Shown here piece after piece: positions 54,484-62,905 of a DNA stretch of 64,000 nucleotides. The notes below the pieces were generated by a model. It was not told where the DNA came from and did not search any database. It saw only the letters and a program-made list of their open reading frames with translations. Position 1 is the first letter of the stretch; every line of letters begins with the position of its first letter. The stretch is from PWXP01 sp034005525 (GTDB lineage Bacteria; Planctomycetota; Planctomycetia; Pirellulales; Thermoguttaceae), in the NCBI GenBank assembly GCA_034005525.1, contig JAVEUP010000014.1:8931-72930 (forward strand). Direction: 5' to 3'. The translations under genes and the position numbers were made by a program.

Positions 54484-55119
54484 ATGCGAGTACTTAAGTC
54501 GATGTTTGGCAACAGCTTGTGCAGTTACATGACGGCACTGATGGGGGGATTGCTTCTGCTGCCCGGGATGCCAGCGGCGGCCGATGAGCACGCAGGCCCG
54601 CTGGCAGGTAAGCATATCGCCTTTCTTGTCGGCGAAGGTGTCCAAGACGCCGAGGCGCTCGTCCCTTTGGGATATGTAGTCAATCGAGGCGCGAAGGTAA
54701 CCGTGATTGGCACGGCCCCGGGGTTCGTCAAGGCATACAACAGCGATATGCAGATTCACGTCGACAAGGCCATTGGCGATGTCTCGCCGGACGATTTCGA
54801 CGGCCTGGTCATTCCCGGTGGGCGGTCGCCGGGTAATTTGCGCGAGCATGAGGCGATTGTCCAATTCGCCCGCAAGCTGACCGACGCCGGCAAGCCTGTG
54901 GCCGCCATCTGCCACGGCCCCCAGATACTGGTTACTGCCGGGGTGCTCGACGGCAAGAATGCGACGTGTTTTGCGGGCATTGCCGCGGAGCTTCGCGAGG
55001 CCGGTGCCAACTATACCGACGCGCCGATGATCCGCGACGGAAACATCATCACCTCGCGACTACCCAAGGACTTGGCCGACTTCTGCGCAGCCTTCGAAAA
55101 GGCGCTGCTTGGCAAGTAG
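54484..55119 (+). CDS. Exported DJ-1/PfpI family protein
   Basis: A 211-residue DJ-1/PfpI protein. Residues 1-33 look like a signal peptide (YMTALMGGLLLLPGMPAAADEHA). The fold follows: KHIAFLVGEGVQDAEALVPL with the acidic residue of the active site, GLVIPGGRSPGNL, and the nucleophile elbow AAICHGPQIL (Cys). The protein is closest to the PfpI/YhbO subgroup (deglycase/peptidase-like). Export is unusual since most members are cytosolic. AGGAGGAGAAAG precedes the ATG. A perfect TATAAT lies at 54405-54410, without a good -35. Confidence 0.88.
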   Translation: MRVLKSMFGNSLCSYMTALMGGLLLLPGMPAAADEHAGPLAGKHIAFLVGEGVQDAEALVPLGYVVNRGAKVTVIGTAPGFVKAYNSDMQIHVDKAIGDVSPDDFDGLVIPGGRSPGNLREHEAIVQFARKLTDAGKPVAAICHGPQILVTAGVLDGKNATCFAGIAAELREAGANYTDAPMIRDGNIITSRLPKDLADFCAAFEKALLGK

Positions 55120-55161
55120 TCGGCAGGGTGGTTCCTGCCGCGCGCCGGGCGATTGTGACAC

Positions 55162-55191
55162 TTGCGGAATGCCGCGGGCCTCCGTTATAAT
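55162..55191 (+). promoter_or_regulatory. Promoter of metK
   Basis: TTGCGG (55162-55167), 18-bp spacer, TATAAT (55186-55191), giving a leader of about 60 nt before the GTG at 55257. Confidence 0.5.
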
Positions 55192-55256
55192 TGGCCGCTT
55201 CAAAGCAAGTGCGGGCATCAGGTTGAGGCCCGAATCCGTATTCTGGAGGGTATTCC

Positions 55257-56447
55257 GTGGCGCAAGGTAGATATTTGTTCAGTAGCGAGGCTGTCAGTGG
55301 GGGACATCCCGATAAGCTGGCCGATCAGATTTCCGACGGCGTGCTCGACGCGCTGTTTGCTCAGGACCCGCTCAGCCGAGTGGCCTGCGAAACCATGGTG
55401 ACCACCGGCGTGGCGATTGTCGCCGGCGAGATTACCACCAAGGCGGTGATCAATTATCCCGACGTGGTCCGCCAGGTGATTCGCGAAACGGGCTACACGA
55501 GCGATGCGTTCGGCATCAACGCCGATACTTGCGCCGTGATGGTCTCCATCGACCGGCAGAGCCCCGATATCGCCATGGGGGTCGACGAAGATGCGGTGAA
55601 GGGCAAGGAAATCGGCGCAGGGGACCAAGGCATCATGTTCGGGTTCGCCTGCGACGATACGCCCGAACTCATGCCCTTGCCCATTGCTTTGGCCCACCGC
55701 ATAACCAACCGGCTCACCGTTGCCAGGCAGCGCGGCGAGGCAGGCTGGATCCGGCCCGACAGCAAGAGCCAGGTAACCGTCGAGTATGACGGGCGCAAAC
55801 CGCTGAGGATCGACACGGTCGTCGTTTCCACCCAGCACGGCCCGGACGTGACCCAGGCGGAAATCCGCGAGTTTGTCGTCGACCGGATTATCAAGCCGGA
55901 ATTGCCTGCCGACTTGTGCAACGGCGAGATCAAGTATCTTGTCAACCCGACTGGCCGGTTCGAGGTCGGCGGGCCGCACGGCGATTGCGGGCTGACGGGC
56001 AGGAAGATCATCGTCGACACCTACGGCGGCTGGGCCCGGCACGGCGGCGGCGCATTCAGTGGAAAAGACCCCACGAAGGTAGATCGGTCGGCCGCTTACA
56101 TGGCCCGCCACGTGGCCAAGAACATTGTGGCTGCCGGGCTGGCGGACGCCTGCGAAGTGCAACTCGCCTACGCCATCGGCGTTACCGAGCCGGTGAGCGT
56201 GCTGATCGATACCCAGGGCACCGGCCGAATCAGCGAAATCCGGCTGTGCGAGTTGGTACGAGAGTTGTTCCCCCTGGGCCCCGGGCGGATTATCCAGTAT
56301 CTGGATCTCCGCAGGCCCATCTACCGCAAGACGGCCGCGGGCGGCCATTTCGGGCGCGACGATCCGGATTTCACTTGGGAGAGCACCCACCGCGCCGCTG
56401 AATTGGCCGACGCAGCCGGCATTGGCGCCGCCAGTGCCGCGACGTAA
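55257..56447 (+). CDS. metK: S-adenosylmethionine synthetase
   Basis: A 396-residue MetK, which makes SAM from methionine and ATP. Motifs: SSEAVSGGHPDKLADQISD, VKGKEIGAGDQGIMFG, the phosphate-binding GGGAFSGKDPTKVDRS, and VNPTGRFEVGGPHGDCGLTG. All expected active-site segments are present and length is normal. The start is GTG with GGAGGG 7 bp upstream. KamA, which also needs SAM, is encoded elsewhere in the window. The next gene starts 16 bp downstream. Confidence 0.97.
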   Translation: MAQGRYLFSSEAVSGGHPDKLADQISDGVLDALFAQDPLSRVACETMVTTGVAIVAGEITTKAVINYPDVVRQVIRETGYTSDAFGINADTCAVMVSIDRQSPDIAMGVDEDAVKGKEIGAGDQGIMFGFACDDTPELMPLPIALAHRITNRLTVARQRGEAGWIRPDSKSQVTVEYDGRKPLRIDTVVVSTQHGPDVTQAEIREFVVDRIIKPELPADLCNGEIKYLVNPTGRFEVGGPHGDCGLTGRKIIVDTYGGWARHGGGAFSGKDPTKVDRSAAYMARHVAKNIVAAGLADACEVQLAYAIGVTEPVSVLIDTQGTGRISEIRLCELVRELFPLGPGRIIQYLDLRRPIYRKTAAGGHFGRDDPDFTWESTHRAAELADAAGIGAASAAT

Positions 56448-56463
56448 CGCACTCGAAGAGCCA

Positions 56464-57341
56464 TGACATTCCAGTCGGGTCTATCGCGCGCCGATACCGC
56501 AATGCTGGTCCATCCCGGCAGGCGGCTCGTCGGACTCGAGCGCGCCGGCTTCGTTGTACTGCTGACGATGCTGTTGGGCACGTCCGGGTTGCTTGCGTTG
56601 CGGCGCGTGGCCGGCGCGTTGGTCGAACCGCTGCCGGCGGCGGCAATGCTCTTCGTTGCAGTGGCTCTGGTTGTGTTGGCCGGAGCGGTGCGCAGTTTGG
56701 GAAAGCTGCGTTTTCCGGGGCAGGGCAGGGCAGGGGGGCGACGTTGGCCGCTCCACCTGCTCGCTACGTTTGCTGTCCTTGTGGCGGCGGTTTCGCTGAG
56801 TTTGTCCGGTAGCGGATGGCTTGGCCTGACCGGTCTTTGGGGCGCCGTGTTGGCCGGCGAAATCCTTGCGTGGCGTCCTCTCCACTTGCCGCCCCTGCGG
56901 TGGCCGCGCCGGCTGCCGCGGCCTGCCCGGCCGCGGGCACGGCCCGTTGCACCCGAGTGCCCGATTTCGCACGGGGCCGTTTCCCAGGCGCCGGCGCTCA
57001 GTGGAATACCCGCGGCCGAGGTGTTCCAGCAGTTGACCCGCCGGCAACTGGCCGAGGGCGGAGAGGAGATGGCCGGCTGGGTCCGGGCGGTGTTCGCCGC
57101 AGGCCAGCGCACGGAGAACGTACACGTGGCCTTCTGCCCGCCTTTCAGCATGATGCCGCAACTAACGGTACGGCAGCTCGACGGGCCGCCGGCGCGCATG
57201 AAGACCGCCCAACTGCTGCCCTTCGGTGTGCGGATCGACCTGAAACTACCCGAGCCTGCCGAGGAAGACACGTGTGTCTTGCTGGAGTTCAACGCGCGAA
57301 CGAACACGCGCCCCGCGCGCCAAAGCGGTGCAAAACAATAA
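56464..57341 (+). CDS. Membrane protein of unknown function
   Basis: A 292-residue protein with about four hydrophobic segments in its first half (residues 29-47, 58-78, 95-115, 122-134). A Pro/Arg-rich linker (LPPLRWPRRLPRPARPRARP) follows. The soluble C-terminal half contains ALSGIPAAEVFQQLTRRQLAEGGEE and VAFCPPFSMMPQLTVRQ. I do not recognise it. It may be co-transcribed with metK (16-bp gap). The C-terminus resembles a small beta-rich domain. It ends just before a family B repeat. Confidence 0.65.
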
Positions 57342-57354
57342 CCTGCCGAACTGC

Positions 57355-57409
57355 GTGGGATAAGCTTCCAGCTTGTCAGGGGAAAAGACAGGCTGGAAGC
57401 CTATCCCAC
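57355..57409. repeat. Family B hairpin repeat
   Basis: GTGGGATAAGCTTCCAGCTTGTC pairs with GACAGGCTGGAAGCCTATCCCAC (arms GTGGGATA/TATCCCAC and GCTTCCAGC/GCTGGAAGC). The 5' flank CAAAACAATAAC is shared with the copy at 61788-61842. It lies between two convergent genes, so it might also act as a terminator. Confidence 0.85.
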
Positions 57410-57459
57410 GTTTACCGCTCGCCGTGGCTCATCGTCATGCACTGTCTACACAGCACATC

Positions 57460-59529
57460 TCACCGTGCCTGCGCCAACTGCCGGGCGTTCAGGAAGTCGA
57501 CGGCAATGGCGAGCACTTCGTCGAGGTAGAAGTCGCGCTTGATCTCTGTGGAACTGGCCGCATCGTTGAGTTCTTCAAGATGCTTCTGCTGTTCCCGCTC
57601 GGCGTTCAGCTCAGCCCGCTCCGCCAGAAACTCCTCCTTATTGAGAGTGACGTACTTGCGGGCTTTCTGCTCCTTATAGTGGGCAACGTTCTCGCGCACC
57701 TTGTCGAAGTCCTCCGATTCCGCACAACGCTCCTCACTGCGGCGTCGGAGCAGTTCGCGGACGGCCGGGTCCACGTAGCCAAACCGGCGGAACGTGAGCG
57801 GCTCCACGCGGTCGAACGCAACCGGGAAGTCCAAGTCGCCCTCGGCCACGTCGAGGTGCGTAATCAGCGACGGAATCTCCACGTCCGACTCGACGCCGCG
57901 TTTCTGGGTGCTGTCGCCGCTGGGCCGGTAGAACTGCTGCATGGTGACCTTTAGCGCGCCCATGGACGGCGCATTGGGAATGCGGAACAACTGCTGGCCA
58001 AGGTCCATCAGGCTTTGCACGGTTCCCTTGCCGTGCGTGGCGTAATCGCCGACGACCAGTCCCCTGCCGTAGTCCTGGATCGCGCCGGCGAGAATCTCGC
58101 TCGCGCTGGCGGAGAACTTGCTCACGACCACCACGAGCGGTCCCTTCCAGGCCATGCTCGGATCGAGGTTGTGGTACGGCTGCACGCGGCCCCCGCTGTC
58201 TTTCACCTGCACGACCGGCCCCTCGGGAAGGAACAGCCCGGTCAGACTGATTGCCTCGGTGAGCGAGCCTCCTCCGTTGCGCCGCAGGTCGAGTACGACC
58301 GCGTCGACCCCTTGCTCCCGGAAATCGTCAAGGATATTCCGCACGTCGCGCGTGGTGCTCTTGAAATCGGGCAGCCCGAGCCGTGCGCCTGCCATGTCCA
58401 TGTAGAAGCTCGGCAAGTCGATCACGCCGATCTTGTACGGCTGGCCGCTGTCCGGCCGCCGCCCCGCCTCGAAGACCTTGCCCTTGGCCTCGCTGTCGGT
58501 CAACTCGATCCGGTCGCGCTCAATGCGGATGATCTTGCGGGTCGTGCTGTCGGCGGGCGTCACTTCGAGCCGGACGATCGTCCCCCGTTTCCCCCGGATC
58601 ATATCGACCACGTCGGAGAGCTTCATATCGACCACGTCGACAATCTCGCCGTCTTCACCCTGACCCACGCCCACGACGCGGTCCTCGACCTTCAGTTCGC
58701 CCTGCCGGTCGGCTGCGCCGCCGGGAATGATCTTCTTGACCACCGTGTATCCATCGACGGATTGAAGCGAGGCGCCCACGCCCTCCAGGTTCAAACGCAT
58801 CATAATCTCGAAGTTCTCGAGAGTGCTGGGCGACATATAGCTGGTGTGCGGATCGTAAGCCGTCGTGATCGAACTGAGGTACATTTCCAGCAACTCGTCA
58901 CCGTCGGTCTGATGCATGCGGTTTGCAAAGCTGTGATACCGCCGGCGAAGCCTATCGATCGCGTCCTCGCCGTCGGTGCCGTCGGCCATCAGGACCAGCA
59001 GATCGTACTTAATGCGTTTTCGCCACCTTTCCCGGGCTTCCTCCGGACTCGCCGCATAGCGGACTTCGTCCCGGTCGATCACCATCTTCTCGTCCACGGT
59101 GAAGTCGTGCTCCGTCTCGAGCAACTCGTCGATGACCGCCACCCGCTCGTCAATCCGCTCCAGAAACGTCTTGAATACCAGGTAGGCGAAACTGATGTCG
59201 CCGCGGCGGGCCATGTCGTCCAGGCGGTCTTCGTAATGCCGGAAGGCGTCGATGTCGGACTGGTAGAAATAGACCTTCATCGGGTCGAGCGCCTTCAGGA
59301 AGCTGTCGAACGCACGCTGGGAAATCTCGTCGTCCAGCTCGTGCGTTGAGAGATGCTCCCGCCCCAACAGCGATACGACCGCGAGCGTGATTTGGCGGTC
59401 GCGGGCGCTAGGGGTTGTGAGTTCCGATCGCTTCGGTGCTGAACTGGCCAATGAAGCCACGACCGAAACGAGCAGAAGACCGGCCAGCGCGCCAATCCAA
59501 TAACGACGACATTTCAGGAGCTGTTGCAT
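57460..59529 (-). CDS. Tail-specific (C-terminal processing) protease, Prc/CtpA family
   Basis: A 689-residue S41A protease. An N-terminal signal/anchor (residues 10-30, YWIGALAGLLLVSVVASL) is followed by a helical domain (to about 225). A PDZ domain comes next (about 235-325, EGVGASLQSVDGYTVVKKI), then the catalytic domain: nucleophile in SKFSASASEILAG and Lys in YATHGKGTVQSL, with the family motif VVLDLRRNGGGSL. The long C-terminal helix region resembles DUF3340. It degrades or trims periplasmic proteins from the C-terminus. ATG 59529 is preferred to a TTG at 59577. The length matches Prc more than short CtpAs. Confidence 0.92.
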   Translation of the reverse strand: MQQLLKCRRYWIGALAGLLLVSVVASLASSAPKRSELTTPSARDRQITLAVVSLLGREHLSTHELDDEISQRAFDSFLKALDPMKVYFYQSDIDAFRHYEDRLDDMARRGDISFAYLVFKTFLERIDERVAVIDELLETEHDFTVDEKMVIDRDEVRYAASPEEARERWRKRIKYDLLVLMADGTDGEDAIDRLRRRYHSFANRMHQTDGDELLEMYLSSITTAYDPHTSYMSPSTLENFEIMMRLNLEGVGASLQSVDGYTVVKKIIPGGAADRQGELKVEDRVVGVGQGEDGEIVDVVDMKLSDVVDMIRGKRGTIVRLEVTPADSTTRKIIRIERDRIELTDSEAKGKVFEAGRRPDSGQPYKIGVIDLPSFYMDMAGARLGLPDFKSTTRDVRNILDDFREQGVDAVVLDLRRNGGGSLTEAISLTGLFLPEGPVVQVKDSGGRVQPYHNLDPSMAWKGPLVVVVSKFSASASEILAGAIQDYGRGLVVGDYATHGKGTVQSLMDLGQQLFRIPNAPSMGALKVTMQQFYRPSGDSTQKRGVESDVEIPSLITHLDVAEGDLDFPVAFDRVEPLTFRRFGYVDPAVRELLRRRSEERCAESEDFDKVRENVAHYKEQKARKYVTLNKEEFLAERAELNAEREQQKHLEELNDAASSTEIKRDFYLDEVLAIAVDFLNARQLAQAR

Positions 59530-59577
59530 CGGGGAATGCCTCTCGGGAGGGGTGATGGTATCTGGTAGTTCGGGCAA

Positions 59578-59904
59578 ATTGAGTTGGAGAGTGCTATCTT
59601 GTCATCATATCCGAGGTATGCGGCCGAAACAAGGCCGACCACTCCGTCCCCCAAAGGTCAGGTGCCCGGTTTGGCAATGCGTTTCAACGGTACGCCACGC
59701 TCCGCGGTGAGCGTTGCCGAAGGCGGTTCCGTCTTGCGACGAGGCACCGTACAATAGAACGCGTTCACGGCCAAAGGGAACGCTCGTTTCTCGCAGAGAG
59801 ACGCCGGAATGATTGCGTTTTTTGCGCCATTGCCGGCGGTGCCGCGAGCAGCGGGGTTCTTCCCAATGGGCGGTGTTTCCCAATGGAAAAAGGAGAAGAC
59901 GGTA
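59578..59904. other. Intergenic region upstream of the PQQ-propeller gene
   Basis: No gene is supported. A TACAAT at 59750-59755 could be a -10 without a good -35. A short repeated sequence CCCAATGG occurs at 59861 and 59879. I see no family A-E repeat. Confidence 0.4.
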
Positions 59905-61137
59905 ATGCGGATTGTGCGATTCATGCTGCTGGTGGCGACTTCATTGGGCGCATTCGTGGAACTGCCGGGCCAGGAATGGACCCGGTTTCGAGGGCATGGC
60001 GGCGCAGGCGTGAGTGAGGCCGAGTCCATTCCCCTCCGCTGGACCGGCGCCGACTACTCTTGGCGGGTGCCGCTGCCCGGTTTGGGACATTCGTCTCCCG
60101 TGGTCTGGGGGAATCGGATCTACGTTACCGCGGCAGTCCAAGACGACGCCTCCCGACATATCCGCTGTCTCGACACCTCCGATGGCCGCACCATTTGGGA
60201 GCGATCCTTCCCCTCGTCAACTTTCGATTTGGGTAACGCCACCGCATACGACTCGCCCAGCCCGGCCGTCGATGAGGAGCGGGTTTACATGGTGTGGGCC
60301 AATCCGAAGGAATGTATGATTCTTGCATTCGACCGGCAAAACGGCGAAACCATCTGGCAGCGCGACATGGGCCCGATCGATTCGGAACACGGTTTCGGAA
60401 CTTCGCCTATTGTCTATGAAGACCTCGTGATCCTATTGTGCGACAACAAGGCCGATGCTTGGATCGCCGCACTGGACCGCAAGACCGGCGAAATCCGCTG
60501 GCGCGTCGAACGCGATCCGGTCAAAACCGCTTATGGCACTCCGCTGATCTACCAGCCGGAAGGCGCCCGCCCGCAACTCATTACGACGGGATGGGGGCCC
60601 GGGTTCACCGGATATGATCCTCATTCCGGCAAGTTGCTCTGGCAGTTGCCCGTGATGAAGTTCCGCTGTGTCGGTTCGCCACTGGCCGCCGGTGGACTGA
60701 TTTTCGCAAGTTGTGGCACCGGCGGCAGCGGCCGGCAAATGTTCGCCGTGCGGCCCGGTGTGCCCGAGAAGGACATCGAGGCGAGCGTTGCCTACGAAAT
60801 CACCGGTTCGATCCCCTACGTGCCGACCCCGGTAGCCCACGGCGACTTGCTGTTCCTATGGGGCGACGCAGGCGTGGTGCAGTGCCTCGACCTTCCGACC
60901 GGCGACGTCCATTGGCGCGAGCGGATCGGCGGCCGGTACTTCGGTTCACCCGTGCGCGTCCGGGACCGGCTCTACTGCATCTCGCGCGAAGGCGTGGTCG
61001 TCGTACTGGCGGCGGCCAAGGAATACAAGCTCCTGGCCGAGACCGACCTTGAAGAGCCCTCGCACAGCACGCCGGTCATTGCCGACGGCGTGATGTACCT
61101 GCGTACCTTCAGCCACTTGATGGCACTGGGAAAGTGA
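59905..61137 (+). CDS. Exported PQQ-binding-like beta-propeller protein
   Basis: A 410-residue exported protein. The signal peptide covers about residues 1-20 (RIVRFMLLVATSLGAFVE). The mature part opens with the planctomycete WTRFRGHGGAGVSE motif. PQQ_2-type blades follow: SSPVVWGNRIYVTAA, CLDTSDGRTIWERSFP, AFDRQNGETIWQRD, ALDRKTGEIRWRVERD. The Trp-docking motifs sit at regular intervals, so a 7-8-bladed propeller is likely. It is not a quinoprotein dehydrogenase with a heme motif; a binding or scaffold role is likely. AAGGAGAAGACGGTA precedes the ATG at 59905. Confidence 0.88.
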   Translation: MRIVRFMLLVATSLGAFVELPGQEWTRFRGHGGAGVSEAESIPLRWTGADYSWRVPLPGLGHSSPVVWGNRIYVTAAVQDDASRHIRCLDTSDGRTIWERSFPSSTFDLGNATAYDSPSPAVDEERVYMVWANPKECMILAFDRQNGETIWQRDMGPIDSEHGFGTSPIVYEDLVILLCDNKADAWIAALDRKTGEIRWRVERDPVKTAYGTPLIYQPEGARPQLITTGWGPGFTGYDPHSGKLLWQLPVMKFRCVGSPLAAGGLIFASCGTGGSGRQMFAVRPGVPEKDIEASVAYEITGSIPYVPTPVAHGDLLFLWGDAGVVQCLDLPTGDVHWRERIGGRYFGSPVRVRDRLYCISREGVVVVLAAAKEYKLLAETDLEEPSHSTPVIADGVMYLRTFSHLMALGK

Positions 61138-61166
61138 CGCTCTTGTCCCTGTATGGATGATCCCAG

Positions 61167-61739
61167 CTAACCGAAGACCGCCTCGGAGCCGGCCCGCAGG
61201 TAGACGCGTTTCGGGAATCCTTCGGTGGCGATGTCACCGTAGTTGTGGCCTGCCTCGGCCGGGTAGACGCAGAACGAGACCAACGGTTCGTCGCCCGTGT
61301 TGATCGACCGGTGGGCCCAGTGCGGGGGTACATAGACCATGCGGCCGCGGGCCATGGGTTCGATCTCGCACCGGCCGTCGGCCGTCTTCATGAGCATCAG
61401 GCCCCGTCCCGCAAGGCACAGGTACACCTCGGCCGTGCCGCTGACGGTGTGGTAGTGCCCCTTGGTCATGAAACATTCGTCGCCCACCTGCCCCGGCTGC
61501 AGCTTGCTGATGCAAAGCAGCAAATGCCCCCGTTCCTCGGGCACCCGCTTCTCGAATACTTCGTAGTGCAAGGGATCGTGCTGTTGGTCAATCAGACGCA
61601 GAAGGGCCGCTTCGTCGGCGTAATAGCCGCGCATGTCCGACGCGCGGCGCACAAGGTGAGCGTCAGGCTCGTGCATTGTACCGTCGGCAAGATCAATGTC
61701 GATGCCAAAAGGGGCCAGGATCTGTACGGGATGGGACAT
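61167..61739 (-). CDS. Cupin-type glucose-6-phosphate isomerase
   Basis: A 190-residue cupin of the archaeal-type phosphoglucose isomerase family (PF06560). The metal-binding set is in ECFMTKGHYHTV (HxH), GTAEVYLCLAGRG (Glu) and PPHWAHRSIN (His). YVFEKRV-like sequence LHYEVFEKRVPEE is present upstream. The reaction is glucose-6-phosphate to fructose-6-phosphate with a bound metal. It is encoded near an FGGY kinase and an AroE-like dehydrogenase. The start ATG 61739 begins SHPVQILAPFGIDI. The next gene on this strand ends 171 bp upstream, with a family B repeat between. Confidence 0.88.
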   Translation of the reverse strand: MSHPVQILAPFGIDIDLADGTMHEPDAHLVRRASDMRGYYADEAALLRLIDQQHDPLHYEVFEKRVPEERGHLLLCISKLQPGQVGDECFMTKGHYHTVSGTAEVYLCLAGRGLMLMKTADGRCEIEPMARGRMVYVPPHWAHRSINTGDEPLVSFCVYPAEAGHNYGDIATEGFPKRVYLRAGSEAVFG

Positions 61740-61787
61740 GGTAGGCTCCTCAGTTAGGCCGCGCAAAGCAATAACACGCCAAATTGC

Positions 61788-61842
61788 GTGGGATAGGCTT
61801 CCAACCTGTCGGCGGAAATGACAGGCTGGAAGCCTATCCCAT
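61788..61842. repeat. Family B hairpin repeat
   Basis: GTGGGATAGGCTTCCAACCTGTC pairs with GACAGGCTGGAAGCCTATCCCAT. The 5' flank CAAAGCAATAACACGCC matches the corresponding flank of the copy at 57355. It lies in the leader of the isomerase gene. Confidence 0.85.
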
Positions 61843-61909
61843 GTACAGTATATCAGGCGGAACGTCATGCACCTCGGGGCTTGCGACCGGGGCCATCCAC
61901 GGTCGGCGG

Positions 61910-62884
61910 TTATCGGGTCTCCGCGGCAAGGTGCGAAAGGCGGTCGAACTCGGGGCCGCGGGTTGGAATGTCGACGTGGAATACCTCGGCGATCACGCGC
62001 GTCCAGCCGTGCAGGAAGTACACCCAGCCGTCCTCCACGTGCAGCCGGCGCTGTTGTTGCTGCGCCCGGGCTTGCTCGAGGAACACGAGGTCGCCGCGGT
62101 AGTTGAAATCCCAGGCGTAGCCGTCGTCCGGGAATGGCGCGGCGGATGTGATGGGCGATCCGGGTGCGTCCTTACCCAGGCCGGTCGCATTCATCACCAC
62201 TGAATGCGGTTTCAGGCCGGCCATGACGGCGTCGTTCTGTTCCGGCTCTGGGCAGTGGTGGTATCGGACGGGCACAGGGCAATTGATTCGCTTATGGATA
62301 TGCTCCATTTCCTTCAGGCGGGGCAGACTGCGATTGGTCACGTGGATGGCGCCGGGGCGGTTCTTCCCGTGTCGCGCATCCATCAGGTAGCAGGTGACTG
62401 CCACGGACGAACCACCGGCGCCCAGCACGAGCGCCTCGGCGCCGGTCTGCTCCCAATGCCACCCGGGCAGGAAGGCTTCGAGCCCCAACCCGCTGGTAAT
62501 GGGATCCTTGGCGTGGCCGATGAGCTTGCCATCGGCCTTGGAAATGCCGCTAACTTCGCCCAGCAGTTCGGCGTAGGGGTCCAGTTCGTCGAACATATCG
62601 CGGCAGGCGTTGAGCAGATCGATCTTATGCGTTGTGACCAAGGCGCCCAACGACCGGTCGTCGTGCTTGATGAAGTCGACCACGTGGCGGTACACCTGCG
62701 GGTCGTCGTGCCAACGACAGTCGATGCCGCGAATGACGGCGTCGTCCAGCCGCAGGTACTCCGCCCAGCGCGGGAACACGTTCATAATGGACGATTTGCC
62801 CGTGGTCACGCCGATGAAGTACATGGTCGGCTGCCGGGCGCGTTCAAAGGGGATATCGGTGGCGGCTTGCACGGTGGTTGGCAT
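61910..62884 (-). CDS. Shikimate dehydrogenase-like NAD(P)-dependent oxidoreductase
   Basis: A 324-residue AroE-superfamily protein. The nucleotide site is ALVLGAGGSSVAVTCYL (GAGGS), the catalytic Lys lies in LVTTHKIDLL, and NATGLGKDAPGSP is the family segment after the Rossmann core. The N-terminal substrate loop reads GVTTGKSSIMNVFPRWAEYL, unlike the HSLSP of true AroE, so shikimate is doubtful. Insertion of a long Rossmann loop (NRSLPRLKEMEHIHKRINC) adds length over AroE (about 270). It is next to an FGGY kinase; a sugar-acid or cyclitol substrate is a reasonable guess. Confidence 0.8.
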   Translation of the reverse strand: MPTTVQAATDIPFERARQPTMYFIGVTTGKSSIMNVFPRWAEYLRLDDAVIRGIDCRWHDDPQVYRHVVDFIKHDDRSLGALVTTHKIDLLNACRDMFDELDPYAELLGEVSGISKADGKLIGHAKDPITSGLGLEAFLPGWHWEQTGAEALVLGAGGSSVAVTCYLMDARHGKNRPGAIHVTNRSLPRLKEMEHIHKRINCPVPVRYHHCPEPEQNDAVMAGLKPHSVVMNATGLGKDAPGSPITSAAPFPDDGYAWDFNYRGDLVFLEQARAQQQQRRLHVEDGWVYFLHGWTRVIAEVFHVDIPTRGPEFDRLSHLAAETR

Positions 62885-62905
62885 CGGATAGGTTCCTGCA
62901 CAAGG

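Noticed and set aside
55192..55256. SAM riboswitch upstream of metK
   Set aside because: The 65-nt leader has no recognisable SAM-I, SAM-II/V or SAM/SAH consensus, only a GC-rich stretch and the ribosome site.
57460..59349. Long plus-strand frame opposite the processing protease
   Set aside because: It is a shadow frame in high-GC DNA. The minus strand has the full PDZ/S41 protease with active-site motifs.
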